Source: CAIZGX01 sp964385405 (GTDB taxonomy: Bacteria; Bacteroidota; Bacteroidia; Flavobacteriales_D; Sanyastnellaceae). From it: a stretch of DNA of 64,000 nucleotides. The position numbers and the translations under genes are program-made. Below are positions 15,381 to 24,533 of the stretch, one piece after another. Within the stretch, counting starts at the first letter, position 1; every line of letters begins with the position of its first letter. Location: contig CAYLOT010000009.1 of assembly GCA_964385405.1 (NCBI GenBank), forward strand, positions 1 to 64,000, read 5' to 3'. Below the pieces are notes generated by a model. It did no database searches. It saw nothing but the letters and a program-made list of their open reading frames with translations, and was not told where the DNA came from.

Positions 15381-17111
15381 ATGTACGATATTTTAACCTT
15401 AAACGCCATGAAAGTGGCAGAGCTAAAATCTGTAGCTGAGCATCTAGGTATTTCGAATCCTGAAAAATTAAAAAAGCAAGACTTGGTGCTTACCATCATG
15501 GATCGCCAGTCCTTATCGTCAAGTCCTGCAGCCTCTCCTGCCCCTGCAGCCGTTGAATCGAACGAGACAAACTCATCTTTAGAATCGAATGATTCATCAG
15601 AGCGCCCAAAGAAAACGCGAGAAAGAAAACCATACAAAGGGGCTTCAAAGGAAGAGGCAACTGTTGCGGAAGAGGTCACGAATGATATTCCAACCGAGCA
15701 AAAAAACGAATCGGCTGAAGAACCAGTTGCAAGCAATGAAAGCAAAACAGAAATTCCTTTTTTGGTACTAGCGAAAAAAGACGGACAACCGCGTCCGCAA
15801 CATCCGAATCAGAAAAATCAAAGACCCGAGCACAAAGACCGTCAAGATAGACCCGATCGTCAAAACAAACCTGAAAGACCGAACAGACCTGAGCGTCCAG
15901 AAGGTCAAGACCGCCCGGAAAGAACTGAGCAAAAAGAGAACATTGTTCGTCCAGACCGTCAGCGCAGAGGAATGCCCGACGAGCACGGATACAATTTCGA
16001 CGGCTTAGTTATGGCTGAAGGTGTGTTGGAAGTGATGCCTGACGGATTCGGATTTATGCGTTCATCGGATTTCAATTATTTGAATTCTCCTGATGACGTA
16101 TATGTGTCTCAACAGCAAATTAAAACATACGGATTATTACCTGGAGATACCATTCGTGGGGCTATTCGTCCGCCGCGTGAAGGTGAGAAATATTTTCCGC
16201 TAATCCGCATCGATAACATTAACGGAAGAGATCCACAATGGGTGCGTGACCGTATTCCATTTAAGTTCTTAACGCCTTTGTTCCCGCAAGAGCGTTTCCA
16301 TTTGGCAGATAACAACAACAACGTAAGCATGCGAATCATGGATTTGTTTGCTCCAATTGGAAAGGGTCAACGCGGCATGATTGTATCGCAACCGAAGACA
16401 GGTAAGACCACTTTGTTGAAAGACGTTGCGAATGCCATTGCTATGAATCATCCTGAAACCTACTTAATCGTATTGCTCATAGACGAGCGTCCGGAAGAGG
16501 TTACAGACATGAAGCGTAGCGTGAAGGGTGAAGTGGTTGCTTCTACCTTCGATGAGCCTGCAGAGCGTCACGTGAAGATTGCGAATATCGTTTTGGAAAA
16601 AGCAAAGCGTTTGGTAGAGTGTGGACACGACGTGTGTATTCTTCTCGATTCTATTACACGCTTAGCGCGTGCGTACAATACAGTAGCGCCATCGAGCGGT
16701 AAGGTTTTATCTGGTGGTGTTGAAGCCAATGCGTTGGAAAAACCAAAGCGTTTCTTCGGAGCTGCGCGTAAGATTGAAAATGGCGGATCACTTTCCATTA
16801 TTGCAACGGCGTTGGTAGATACTGGAAGTAAGATGGACGAAGTGATCTTCGAAGAGTTCAAGGGAACAGGTAACATGGAATTGCAATTGGATCGTAAGAT
16901 TAGCAACAGACGTATTTTCCCTGCCATTGATATTCTTTCTTCAGGAACACGTCGGGAAGATTTACTGCAAGACAAAGACACCCTTCAACGCATGTGGATT
17001 CTTCGCAGACACCTTGCAGATATGAATCCGGTTGAAGCTATGGAGTTCGTGAAAGACCGCATCGAGCGCACGAAGTCGAATGAAGAGTTCTTAGTAACCA
17101 TGAATTCGTAA
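15381..17111 (+). CDS. rho: Transcription termination factor Rho
   Basis: Hexameric RNA-dependent ATPase and helicase of 576 residues. The Rho_N region (about 1-42, MKVAELKSVAEHLGI) is followed by a long low-complexity insert (about 45-198). The insert is acidic at first and then rich in Arg-Pro, Asp and Gln (repeated RPER/RPDR units). Next come the RNA-binding cold-shock-like domain (about 205-280), the Walker A QPKTGKTTLL (about 337-346), the Walker B region CILLDSITRLARAYN and the C-terminal SGTRREDLL motif. The long disordered insert is usual for Bacteroidota Rho and probably binds RNA. The TAA stop overlaps the next ATG by one base. Confidence 0.97.
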   Translation: MYDILTLNAMKVAELKSVAEHLGISNPEKLKKQDLVLTIMDRQSLSSSPAASPAPAAVESNETNSSLESNDSSERPKKTRERKPYKGASKEEATVAEEVTNDIPTEQKNESAEEPVASNESKTEIPFLVLAKKDGQPRPQHPNQKNQRPEHKDRQDRPDRQNKPERPNRPERPEGQDRPERTEQKENIVRPDRQRRGMPDEHGYNFDGLVMAEGVLEVMPDGFGFMRSSDFNYLNSPDDVYVSQQQIKTYGLLPGDTIRGAIRPPREGEKYFPLIRIDNINGRDPQWVRDRIPFKFLTPLFPQERFHLADNNNNVSMRIMDLFAPIGKGQRGMIVSQPKTGKTTLLKDVANAIAMNHPETYLIVLLIDERPEEVTDMKRSVKGEVVASTFDEPAERHVKIANIVLEKAKRLVECGHDVCILLDSITRLARAYNTVAPSSGKVLSGGVEANALEKPKRFFGAARKIENGGSLSIIATALVDTGSKMDEVIFEEFKGTGNMELQLDRKISNRRIFPAIDILSSGTRREDLLQDKDTLQRMWILRRHLADMNPVEAMEFVKDRIERTKSNEEFLVTMNS

Positions 17112-17677
17112 TGAGCACTTGGCGCATCTGGGCCTACGCCCTTTCATTAGCGGTATTGTGGTTGGGATTGCGCTTTGCGCTTGGTCATTACTTTGCGTAT
17201 GATTATGCAGGAGCTCAACCGAAAGGAGTTCTCTTGAATCTTGTTTTCTTGCTGTCTTTAATATTGTTAACCCTTTATAAAACCTACAGCTCAGAGCCGC
17301 AAGTAAGAAGTTATTTCGACGATTTCAAATTGTCATTACGCGCGGGTGTTGCATACGGTGTAGCCATAGGATTGGCCATTGGTGTCTATTATTCATCGTC
17401 GAATGATATGAATATTAAACGCGCTGCCGATTACAAATTACTCGAAGAAGCGTTAGATACGCCTGAAGAAGTGAATGCCATAACTTCTACAAATGACCAA
17501 CTGAAAGATTTGACAAAAGAAGAGATACAACAAAGCTACATTGAACGCGTTAACACCATGACTTCTGTGAAAACAGTGGTGGCAGCAGGTATATCAGGAA
17601 TGATGTTAAGCTCACTTATCTTTTCCCTTATTGTGCCTTGGATTTTTAGAACTGTTATGTTGAAAGAACTACAATGA
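17111..17677 (+). CDS. DUF4199 family membrane protein
   Basis: Membrane protein of 188 residues with four predicted helices (about 7-25, 43-60, 78-96 and 155-178) and an acidic loop (100-150) between the third and fourth. This layout and the FRTVMLK-like C-terminus match DUF4199, a family of unknown function confined mainly to Bacteroidota. It is coupled to rho through TAATG and to the next gene through ATGA. Confidence 0.75.
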   Translation: MSTWRIWAYALSLAVLWLGLRFALGHYFAYDYAGAQPKGVLLNLVFLLSLILLTLYKTYSSEPQVRSYFDDFKLSLRAGVAYGVAIGLAIGVYYSSSNDMNIKRAADYKLLEEALDTPEEVNAITSTNDQLKDLTKEEIQQSYIERVNTMTSVKTVVAAGISGMMLSSLIFSLIVPWIFRTVMLKELQ

Positions 17678-18387
17678 AAAAATTAGTCGCAGCATTTTTA
17701 TTTAGCTTCATTGCAATAACCTCTTTTGCGCAACGCGATCGTGCTGCAATGAACCTAGCCAAATTCGATTACAGAAAATATCATTTTGGATTTGCGCTCA
17801 GCGGCAATCAGAGTTCGTTCTTCATAAACTACAAACCTGATTTTTCATTTCAAGATTCGTTGTTGAGCATTACAAATGTTCCACAAGCTGGATTCAATTT
17901 ACACATTCTTGCATCGTACAACCCACTTCCTAACGTGAATGTGCGCTTTTTACCGGGATTATCTTTTCAAGACCGTTCACTTCAATATCAATTTTTGAAG
18001 GCGAACAACAAGATTGACACACAGACCAAGCCTATCTCAAGTGTTTGGTTGGAATTTCCTGTATTATTCAAATTCAGAACAAACAGGACGGGGAACTTTG
18101 CTGCATACGGCTTGTTGGGGGGAAAGTATGCACGTGATATGCAATCGCAAAAAGACGTGAGCAACAACCAAGCAAGTGAGATTGTTGTGAAGCTGAAAAA
18201 CAACGACTATTGCATTGAAGCTGGAGGCGGATTCGATTTCTTCCTTCCGTTTTTCAAATTTGCTGTTGAATTCAAAACCAGCATTGGATTACCCAATTTG
18301 CTTATTGAGGAAGACACAAGATATGCCCTTCCAATAGAAAAATTACGCTCACGTGCCTTTGTTGTATCCATCACCTTCGAAGGATAA
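17674..18387 (+). CDS. porT: PorT-like outer membrane beta-barrel protein of the type IX secretion system
   Basis: Exported protein of 237 residues with a signal peptide (about 1-19, ending ITSFAQ). The YRKYHFGFALSGNQSSF segment near residue 28 and the outer-membrane barrel pattern to a C-terminal aromatic-rich strand (FVVSITFEG) are those of PorT/SprT, a component needed for Por secretion. It overlaps the DUF4199 gene as ATGA. PorT-like general barrel proteins (PorT family) are numerous, so the symbol rests on the N-terminal HFGFAL motif and length. The T9SS cargo proteins in this window make a functional machine in this organism likely. Confidence 0.75.
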   Translation: MKKLVAAFLFSFIAITSFAQRDRAAMNLAKFDYRKYHFGFALSGNQSSFFINYKPDFSFQDSLLSITNVPQAGFNLHILASYNPLPNVNVRFLPGLSFQDRSLQYQFLKANNKIDTQTKPISSVWLEFPVLFKFRTNRTGNFAAYGLLGGKYARDMQSQKDVSNNQASEIVVKLKNNDYCIEAGGGFDFFLPFFKFAVEFKTSIGLPNLLIEEDTRYALPIEKLRSRAFVVSITFEG

Positions 18388-18392
18388 TTCAC

Positions 18393-18707
18393 TTGATTAT
18401 ATTTCTGAAATATTTACGAAAGAACTGGATCGTTTCCGGAGTTATTTTTTACGAATGCATTGCGGTTATACTGAGCGCATTCAACGTTGCAGACATAGGC
18501 ATTCCCTGTTTGTTCACTGCAATCTTTGGTGTTCACTGCTGGGGCTGCGGAATGACGCACGCGGTTATTGCCCTTCTGAAACTTCAGTTTGAAGAAGCTT
18601 GGAATGAAAATCCACTTATCGTGATTGTCTTACCGTTGCTAACCTTCGCGGTGATTCAAGATTTCTTAAAATTCAAAAGACAGCTTAGTCAATCCACTCC
18701 GCGATAA
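18393..18707 (+). CDS. DUF2752 domain membrane protein
   Basis: Protein of 104 residues with two or three membrane helices and the DUF2752 signature (GIPCLFTAIFGVHCWGCGMTHAV: key parts IPC and CWGCGMTHA) followed by the A-x-x-x-NP motif (EEAWNENPL). No ATG lies before the signature, so a TTG at 18393, 5 bases after the porT stop, is the likely start. Its 3' end overlaps the convergent beta-propeller gene by 23 bases. Function is unknown; the conserved cysteines suggest metal or redox involvement. Confidence 0.75.
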   Translation: MIIFLKYLRKNWIVSGVIFYECIAVILSAFNVADIGIPCLFTAIFGVHCWGCGMTHAVIALLKLQFEEAWNENPLIVIVLPLLTFAVIQDFLKFKRQLSQSTPR

Positions 18708-19776
18708 AGATATTCGTATCGCGGGTTCTTCCGTTATGACGGTTGCTGCAGAACACCAAGTATTTTCCATTAGGAGAAAACATCGGGAACGAATCAAACT
18801 CCGTATCGTAAGTCACCTGCTCCAATCCACTTCCATCTAAATTCACCAAGAATAAATTGAAAGGAAATCCGCGCGTGCTGTTGTGATTACTGCAAAAGAG
18901 AACCCTGTCTCCTTTCGGAGTGAATGATGGCGACCAGTTTGCATTTCCCAAAGAAGTGACCTGATGTGCATCTGAACCATCGGCGTTCGCGACGAAGATT
19001 TCCAAGTTTGAAGGCTCAACCATGTCTTCCTTCAACAAAGATTTATATGCATCTATCTCTTCTTTTGTTTTTGGACGAGACGCGCGCCAAACGATTTTCT
19101 TTCCATCCGAAGAAAAACATGCACCACCGTCATATCCCAAGTCGAATGTAATTTGCTTCACATCGCTTCCATCTAAATTCATGGTGTATAAATCCAAATC
19201 GCCGTTTCGCAATGAAGTGAAAATAATGCGATCTCCTTTCGGACTAATCGTTGCTTCTGCATCGTAACGCGGTGAATCCGTTAACTGCTTCAAGACCTTA
19301 CCTTGAAGATCTGCTGTGTAAATATCATAAGATGTGTACAATGGCCACACATATCTTCCTGTGTTTGGAAGAGGCGGTGGACAAGATTCACCGCCTTTGT
19401 GTGTTGAAGCGTAAAGAAATGATTTTCCATCGGGCATAAACCAAGAACAGGTGGTTCTTCCTAGTCCGGTTGAAACCAACTGACGCTTTGAACTATCTGC
19501 CTTGGCTTCCACATTCAAAAGGAAAATTTGGTCGCAGCCTACACCCCACTTGGAATTGTCGCTTTGAAAAATAAGTTGCTTACCATCTGGGCTCCAGTAT
19601 GCCTCAGCATTGTTACCGCCGTAGGTAATTTGATGAATGTTTTTGAAATGGGTCTCCTTCTCATAAGTAACTGGACCTGGCTCTGAAGTAACCGGAAGCG
19701 ATTCCAAAACCAATTTTTGAGTGCAGCTACTCAATGCAACCGCCACCAATGCGAGTGTCGTTAATTTCAAATTCAT
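18685..19776 (-). CDS. TolB-like beta-propeller lipoprotein
   Basis: Exported protein of 363 residues. The start at 19776 gives a lipoprotein signal (LVAVALSSC, Cys near residue 18), while the longer frame adds six residues without benefit. The rest is a WD40-like/PD40 propeller with at least five repeats of the type WSPDGKQLIFQS, ISPKGDRIIFTS, FSSDGKKIVW, FTPKGDRVLFCS and FSPNGKYLVFCS. These domains bind proteins or peptides and are found in TolB and in DPP-IV-like peptidases. It is divergent from a DPP-IV gene. Confidence 0.88.
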   Translation of the reverse strand: MNLKLTTLALVAVALSSCTQKLVLESLPVTSEPGPVTYEKETHFKNIHQITYGGNNAEAYWSPDGKQLIFQSDNSKWGVGCDQIFLLNVEAKADSSKRQLVSTGLGRTTCSWFMPDGKSFLYASTHKGGESCPPPLPNTGRYVWPLYTSYDIYTADLQGKVLKQLTDSPRYDAEATISPKGDRIIFTSLRNGDLDLYTMNLDGSDVKQITFDLGYDGGACFSSDGKKIVWRASRPKTKEEIDAYKSLLKEDMVEPSNLEIFVANADGSDAHQVTSLGNANWSPSFTPKGDRVLFCSNHNSTRGFPFNLFLVNLDGSGLEQVTYDTEFDSFPMFSPNGKYLVFCSNRHNGRTRDTNIFIAEWID

Positions 19777-19795
19777 GGCGCAAATTAAAGGCACA

Positions 19796-19827
19796 ATTGC
19801 ATATCTTCTGCATTCGGCTTATCTTTC
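19796..19827 (+). promoter_or_regulatory. Candidate promoter of the DPP-IV gene
   Basis: ATTG at 19796-19799, 20 bases, then TATCTTTC at 19820-19827. It has the spacing of the Bacteroidota promoter with one mismatch in each box and ends 17 bases before the ATG at 19844. Confidence 0.35.
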
Positions 19828-19843
19828 GGAACTGATATTAATT

Positions 19844-22081
19844 ATGAAAAAGAACCTTGCATCTTTGTTTTTCTTGGCTGTTGCATTCAGTATAAACGCA
19901 CAGAAAAAAATTACCAACGAACTTATTTGGAACAGCCGTGAATTCAACGCGGAATACCTTGGCGGATTCAACTCGATGAAAGACGGTGAAACGTTTTCAG
20001 ACGTGATGGGTTCGGATATAAACGGACAAACCATTATTCAATGCAGCTTCGCAACAGGAGATACCTTGAAGACCATTACCACTTCGAAAAGAATTTTCGG
20101 AAGTGAAATGCGCGCGTTCGACAATTACAGTTTCAATGCAGATGAAACCATGTTATTGATTGAAACTGAAAGTGAAGGAATCTATCGTTGGAGCAGCATG
20201 GCGAATTATTTCGTTCACGATTTGGCAAGCGGAAACACAACACCCATTGCAGATTTCAAAAAAGGAAAACAACGCCTGGCAACGATCTCTCCAGATAAAA
20301 AGCGCGTGGCCTTCGTCCGAAACAACAACATTTTCATCTTCAATATTGAGACGAAAGAGGAAAAGCAAATCACCTTCGACGGAGAGAAAAACAGAATCAT
20401 TAACGGAGCAACCGATTGGGTGTACGAAGAAGAATTCGGATTTGATCGCGGATTGTATTGGAACGAAACCGGTTCACTTCTCGCCTATTACAAATTCAAC
20501 GAAAGCGGCGTTCCTGAATATGGAATGGATATTTATGGAAGCTTATATCCGGAAAGAACCACGTTCAAATATCCAAAAGCCGGAGAAAAAAATTCAGACG
20601 TGAGCATTCACATTTATGAATTGACTTCCAACAAAAATTTCTTGGTTGAAAAGACTTCTGCCGAGTTCGAATACATTCCTCGTATCAAATGGGGAAAGCA
20701 AAGCACGCAGTTGTTGGTTCAGAAGATGAATCGTCATCAAAATCATTTGGTTTACGAATTAACGGCTCCCATTCGCGTGGAAGGAAATGATACTTGGCCA
20801 ACAGCAGTGTTGATGGAAGAGAAATCTGAAACGTATATAGATGTGAACGACAATATTCAGTTTTTATCGGGTGGAAATTGCATGATCTACACCAGCGAAA
20901 AAAGTGGTTATGCGCATTTGTATCAGATAGACTTGGGAACGAAAGTAGAGAAAGCATTAACCAGCGGAAATTGGGAGATTCTTGATTTTTATGGTATCGA
21001 TGAAAAAGCCGGAAACATTTATTTCAGCTCCACTCGTGCGGCACAAGTCAACTACAACAAGCGTATGAGCAGCTCGCTCGACGCTACTTCGAAGTATGTC
21101 TATTGTGTTAATTTGAAAAAGAACACCTGGAAGTGTCTAACCTCTGACGACGGAACCAACGAAGCAGCGTTCAGCAACGGACTGAAGTATTTCCTTCATA
21201 CTTATAGCAACGCAAACACCCCTCCTACTTTCTGTATTCGCGATAACCAAGGAAATACCAAGCGTGTGCTAATTAAGAACGAAACCCTTGCTACTAAGTT
21301 GAAAGAATACAATTGTGTGAAGAAGGAATTTTTCTCGTTTAAGAATTCAAACGGTACTGATTTGAATTGCTGGATGATGAAGCCTGCCAACTTCGATCCG
21401 AATAAAAAATATCCTGTATTGGTTGCCATTTATGGCGGACCTGGAAGCAACACTGTTCTTGACTCCTACGGAGGAAAGAACTACATGTGGTACCAATTGC
21501 TTTGTCAGGAAGGATACATTGTAGTGAGCTGTGATCCGCGCGGAACACAATTCCGAGGCAAAGATTTCAAACATTCAACCTACATGAATTTAGGTGGAAA
21601 TGAAACGCAAGACTTTATTGACTTCGCGAAATATTTAGGTCAGCAAACGTACATAGATGCTGCTCGCATTGGAATGCAAGGTTGGAGCTACGGTGGATAC
21701 ATGACTTCGTTGTGCATGACCAAAGGAGCCGACTATTACAAAACCGGAATTGCTGTTGCTCCTGTTACGAACTGGAAATATTACGACAGCGTTTATACTG
21801 AAAGATACTTGCGCACACCGCAAGAGAATTCAGGTGGATACGAAAACAACTCGCCTATCAATTTCGCGAAACAATTGAAAGGAAACTATTTGTTGGTTCA
21901 CGGAAGCGCTGACGATAATGTGCATTTCCAAAATACTATGGATATGGTAAGCGCATTGGTTGCTGCGAATAAGCCATTCGACTTGTTTGTTTATCCGAAC
22001 AAAGACCACGGCATTTACGGCGGAAACACACGCTTGCACTTGTTCAGCAAGATGACCAACTTCTTGAAAGAAAACCTGTAA
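19844..22081 (+). CDS. Dipeptidyl peptidase IV (S9B family serine peptidase)
   Basis: Exported prolyl dipeptidyl peptidase of 745 residues. A signal peptide (MKKNLASLFFLAVAFSINAQ) fixes the start at 19844. The beta-propeller domain (about 50-480) contains the double-Glu motif region (TDWVYEEEFG) that binds the peptide N-terminus in DPP-IV. The C-terminal alpha/beta-hydrolase domain has the triad S615 (GWSYGGY), D690 (GSADDNVHF) and H722 (KDHGIYGG). It removes X-Pro or X-Ala dipeptides in the periplasm or at the surface. The TAA overlaps the ATG of the next gene by one base. Confidence 0.94.
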   Translation: MKKNLASLFFLAVAFSINAQKKITNELIWNSREFNAEYLGGFNSMKDGETFSDVMGSDINGQTIIQCSFATGDTLKTITTSKRIFGSEMRAFDNYSFNADETMLLIETESEGIYRWSSMANYFVHDLASGNTTPIADFKKGKQRLATISPDKKRVAFVRNNNIFIFNIETKEEKQITFDGEKNRIINGATDWVYEEEFGFDRGLYWNETGSLLAYYKFNESGVPEYGMDIYGSLYPERTTFKYPKAGEKNSDVSIHIYELTSNKNFLVEKTSAEFEYIPRIKWGKQSTQLLVQKMNRHQNHLVYELTAPIRVEGNDTWPTAVLMEEKSETYIDVNDNIQFLSGGNCMIYTSEKSGYAHLYQIDLGTKVEKALTSGNWEILDFYGIDEKAGNIYFSSTRAAQVNYNKRMSSSLDATSKYVYCVNLKKNTWKCLTSDDGTNEAAFSNGLKYFLHTYSNANTPPTFCIRDNQGNTKRVLIKNETLATKLKEYNCVKKEFFSFKNSNGTDLNCWMMKPANFDPNKKYPVLVAIYGGPGSNTVLDSYGGKNYMWYQLLCQEGYIVVSCDPRGTQFRGKDFKHSTYMNLGGNETQDFIDFAKYLGQQTYIDAARIGMQGWSYGGYMTSLCMTKGADYYKTGIAVAPVTNWKYYDSVYTERYLRTPQENSGGYENNSPINFAKQLKGNYLLVHGSADDNVHFQNTMDMVSALVAANKPFDLFVYPNKDHGIYGGNTRLHLFSKMTNFLKENL

Positions 22082-23184
22082 TGAAAAAAGTACTTGTCCT
22101 GTTGTTCGTTCTTTGTTCGGGCCTTGCGGCATTCGGACAAGAGCAATGGCAGGTGCATGGTGGGGTTCAATACGGATTTGTAGTTCCGCACAACTCGCTT
22201 ATGGAACCGCTAATAACCGCGCATAGCGTAGGTGGAAATGTTCGCGTTGTGAAGCGTGTAAGCAAAAGACTTTATTCAAGGCCCTACGGCAATCCATATC
22301 AAGGGGTTGATTTCACTTACATCAACACCGGCAACCCGAAACAGCTGGGACAACAATTCGCATTGAGTTTTTGGAATCAGTTTCCCATAAACAAAAAAAT
22401 ATTTGGAGAACCAGTATTAAACAAGAAGTACATCAACCTCGGCATTGGCTTGGGTTACACCACCAAGATTTGGAATCTTCAATCGAATTACCAAGCGCCT
22501 GTTCTGGGGTCGCACATCAATGCAGCATTGAGCATTGGCTTCGATCAAGAAATTTTTCACACTAAAAATCTTCAATACAAATTAGGCATCCGTGTTACTC
22601 ACTTTTCAAACGGTGCTTTTCAATTACCGAATCTCGGAACGAACACCATGGCCCTTACGCTTGGTGTTCAGCCATTAACAAAACCGAAGGTTCCAAGAAA
22701 AGATGAGTCAGCCGAAATTCTGTTGTTGCGTTTATTGAGCAAATACAACCGCAGCATTTCATACACGCAAGGATGGAAAGAAGTTATGCAGCCATACGGA
22801 AGGAAATATCCTATTCATCTAATTAGCGCAGCATGGGATCGTAGGACATCGCGTGTGAAGCGATCTTTTGGATTAACAGCCGATCTCATGTTCAACAGTT
22901 CATTAATTCCGTTAATGGAAAACAGAGACGGTATTCGACCGAACAATCGTTCGGTTTTTCAATTGGGTGTTGGACCTACGTTTTGTCAGAATTTCGGAAA
23001 CACACAATTGCGAATTGTTCAAGGCATTTACATTTGGGATAAGTGGGCCGAGACAACGCCGGTTTATCAGCGCGTAATCCTACGACATGCTCCAAAGGAC
23101 CAACACTGGTTCGTTCAATTCGGATTAAAAACACATTTTGCAAAAGCAGATTATGGTGAAATTGGATTTGGCTACCGTCTGTAA
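22081..23184 (+). CDS. Acyloxyacyl hydrolase / PagL-like lipid A 3-O-deacylase family protein
   Basis: Outer-membrane beta-barrel protein of 367 residues with a signal peptide (about 1-20, ending LAAFGQ). The PagL-type active-site motif is visible as THFSNGAFQLPN, with H174 and S176, and N177 beside them. The family removes an acyl chain from lipid A; Bacteroidota members are longer than PagL and their substrate is less certain. It is translationally coupled to the DPP-IV gene (TAATG) and overlaps the following lipoprotein gene by 32 bases. Confidence 0.82.
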   Translation: MKKVLVLLFVLCSGLAAFGQEQWQVHGGVQYGFVVPHNSLMEPLITAHSVGGNVRVVKRVSKRLYSRPYGNPYQGVDFTYINTGNPKQLGQQFALSFWNQFPINKKIFGEPVLNKKYINLGIGLGYTTKIWNLQSNYQAPVLGSHINAALSIGFDQEIFHTKNLQYKLGIRVTHFSNGAFQLPNLGTNTMALTLGVQPLTKPKVPRKDESAEILLLRLLSKYNRSISYTQGWKEVMQPYGRKYPIHLISAAWDRRTSRVKRSFGLTADLMFNSSLIPLMENRDGIRPNNRSVFQLGVGPTFCQNFGNTQLRIVQGIYIWDKWAETTPVYQRVILRHAPKDQHWFVQFGLKTHFAKADYGEIGFGYRL

Positions 23185-23905
23185 GCTAGGCCTACTGGGC
23201 TTTATGTTGACTTTTTGTTCCTGCAACAAAGAGAACGCTCCCGATTGCTTTAAAACGGCCGGAGAAGTTCAAACAGAAACAAGAGATTTAGGAAGCTTCA
23301 CCAAACTTGAATTGAAAAGCAATCTGAAATACGAATTGGTTGATACAAATTTTTGTGGAATTGAAATTACCGGTCCGAAGAATTTACTTCCGAAAATAGA
23401 TGCACAACTTTCAGAAGGTGTATTGAAAATTGAAAACGTGAACACGTGTAATTTTCTGCGATCCTATGAAAACGAAATAACGGTGAAATTGTATTTCGAT
23501 TCAATCACGAACATTCAAAATTTCAGCACCGGAAGTGTTGTTTCATTGAATGAAATGAAAGCACGTAAACTTGTGATAGAGAACAAGCATGCGAATGGCA
23601 AAATCGAGTTGAACTTGAATTGCGACACCATCTATTGCGGATCTCCTGCGGGTGCTAACGATTCATATTTGAGGGGCACTGTTCAAGTTGCAGAATTGTA
23701 TTCAGACGCCTACGGAATTATTCATGCGGAAGAACTCAATTCGAATCAAGTTTACATTAACAACTCTTCGTTGCAGCCTATATACGCCAAAGCTAATGCG
23801 TACGCATTTATTAGAATTGAAGATGCTGGAGATGTTGTGTTGAAGCAGACTCCTGCTTTGTATGATTTCGTTCGCAACGGAAGCGGCGAGTTAATCTTCG
23901 AATAA
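23153..23905 (+). CDS. DUF2807 (head GIN domain) lipoprotein
   Basis: Protein of about 250 residues. A hydrophobic N-terminus ending CSCNKEN gives a lipoprotein-type signal. The rest is a putative auto-transporter adhesin, head GIN domain (DUF2807): the opening GSFTKLELKSNLKYELV and the repeating beta-strand pattern (LVIENKHANGKIEL, then IHAEELNSNQVYI) are typical. The function of the family is not established. The first ATG is at 23153, inside the 3' end of the deacylase gene; a TTG 15 bases earlier is possible. It converges with the thioesterase gene and overlaps it by 15 bases. Confidence 0.8.
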   Translation: MVKLDLATVCKLGLLGFMLTFCSCNKENAPDCFKTAGEVQTETRDLGSFTKLELKSNLKYELVDTNFCGIEITGPKNLLPKIDAQLSEGVLKIENVNTCNFLRSYENEITVKLYFDSITNIQNFSTGSVVSLNEMKARKLVIENKHANGKIELNLNCDTIYCGSPAGANDSYLRGTVQVAELYSDAYGIIHAEELNSNQVYINNSSLQPIYAKANAYAFIRIEDAGDVVLKQTPALYDFVRNGSGELIFE

Positions 23906-24298
23906 TCGAACAATGTGTTCAGGGGCTTTGCATGGTCTGCCTGTGTTCTTGTCTACAAACACCAATTCCACTTCTGCAGTATTCAACAACGTATCGTTGC
24001 GGAATGATTCGAAATGAAATAAAATTCGTGTACCACTGAACTGTGTAATGCGTGTTTGAATTTCAACAAGATCGTCGTAATGCGCAGGAGCTTTGTAATG
24101 TATGTTGAAGGTTCTAACCGGAAGAAGAATTCCTTCGTCTTCAAGTTTTTTATACACAACACCTAATTCCCGCAACGCCTCTACCCTGGCCACTTCGAAA
24201 TATGCAGCATAATGACCGTAATACAAATAGCCCATGCGGTCGGTTTCTGAATATCTTACAGTAAATTTGGAATGAAAGACGCGGTCATGAATTTTCAT
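23891..24298 (-). CDS. Acyl-CoA thioesterase (4HBT hotdog family)
   Basis: Hotdog-fold thioesterase of 135 residues with the 4-hydroxybenzoyl-CoA-thioesterase signature: YSETDRMGYLYYGHYAAYFE near residues 12-31 contains the catalytic acidic residue and the YxxY motif. The start at 24298 matches the usual length; upstream in-frame ATGs at 24340 and 24403 would add a hydrophobic-poor extension. Likely role: hydrolysis of short or branched acyl-CoA, or an acyl-group transfer function related to YbgC. It is divergent from dnaA. Confidence 0.88.
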   Translation of the reverse strand: MKIHDRVFHSKFTVRYSETDRMGYLYYGHYAAYFEVARVEALRELGVVYKKLEDEGILLPVRTFNIHYKAPAHYDDLVEIQTRITQFSGTRILFHFESFRNDTLLNTAEVELVFVDKNTGRPCKAPEHIVRLFED

Positions 24299-24449
24299 AG
24301 GCACAAAGAAATTATTGAATTGTGTTGCTACGATTTTCATTCTCAAAATCTTTGAACAAAATTGCGAACAATAGCCTTTACCGTATACTTCAAAAATTCT
24401 CATAAGTCAAGAGCAATTTGTGTTTTTTTTTCACTTTTTTTACATTTCA

Positions 24450-24480
24450 TTTGTATCCCGATAAGCATCAACTAATATTG
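24450..24480 (+). promoter_or_regulatory. Candidate promoter of dnaA
   Basis: TTTG at 24450-24453, 19 bases, then TAATATTG at 24473-24480, leaving about 53 bases to the dnaA ATG. No TTATCCACA-like DnaA boxes were seen between 24404 and 24533, so autoregulation or an origin here is not supported. Confidence 0.4.
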
Positions 24481-24533
24481 TTGTTTACCGACACCTAAAC
24501 AGACGATTAACCTTTTTTATACGCAGTTATACT

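Noticed and set aside
20160..20603. Plus-strand open frame of 147 residues inside the DPP-IV gene
   Set aside because: It is out of frame with the strongly supported peptidase and very rich in Lys/Ser from frame shift.
24404..24533. Origin of replication upstream of dnaA
   Set aside because: Only AT-rich sequence and T-tracts are seen; no cluster of DnaA boxes.
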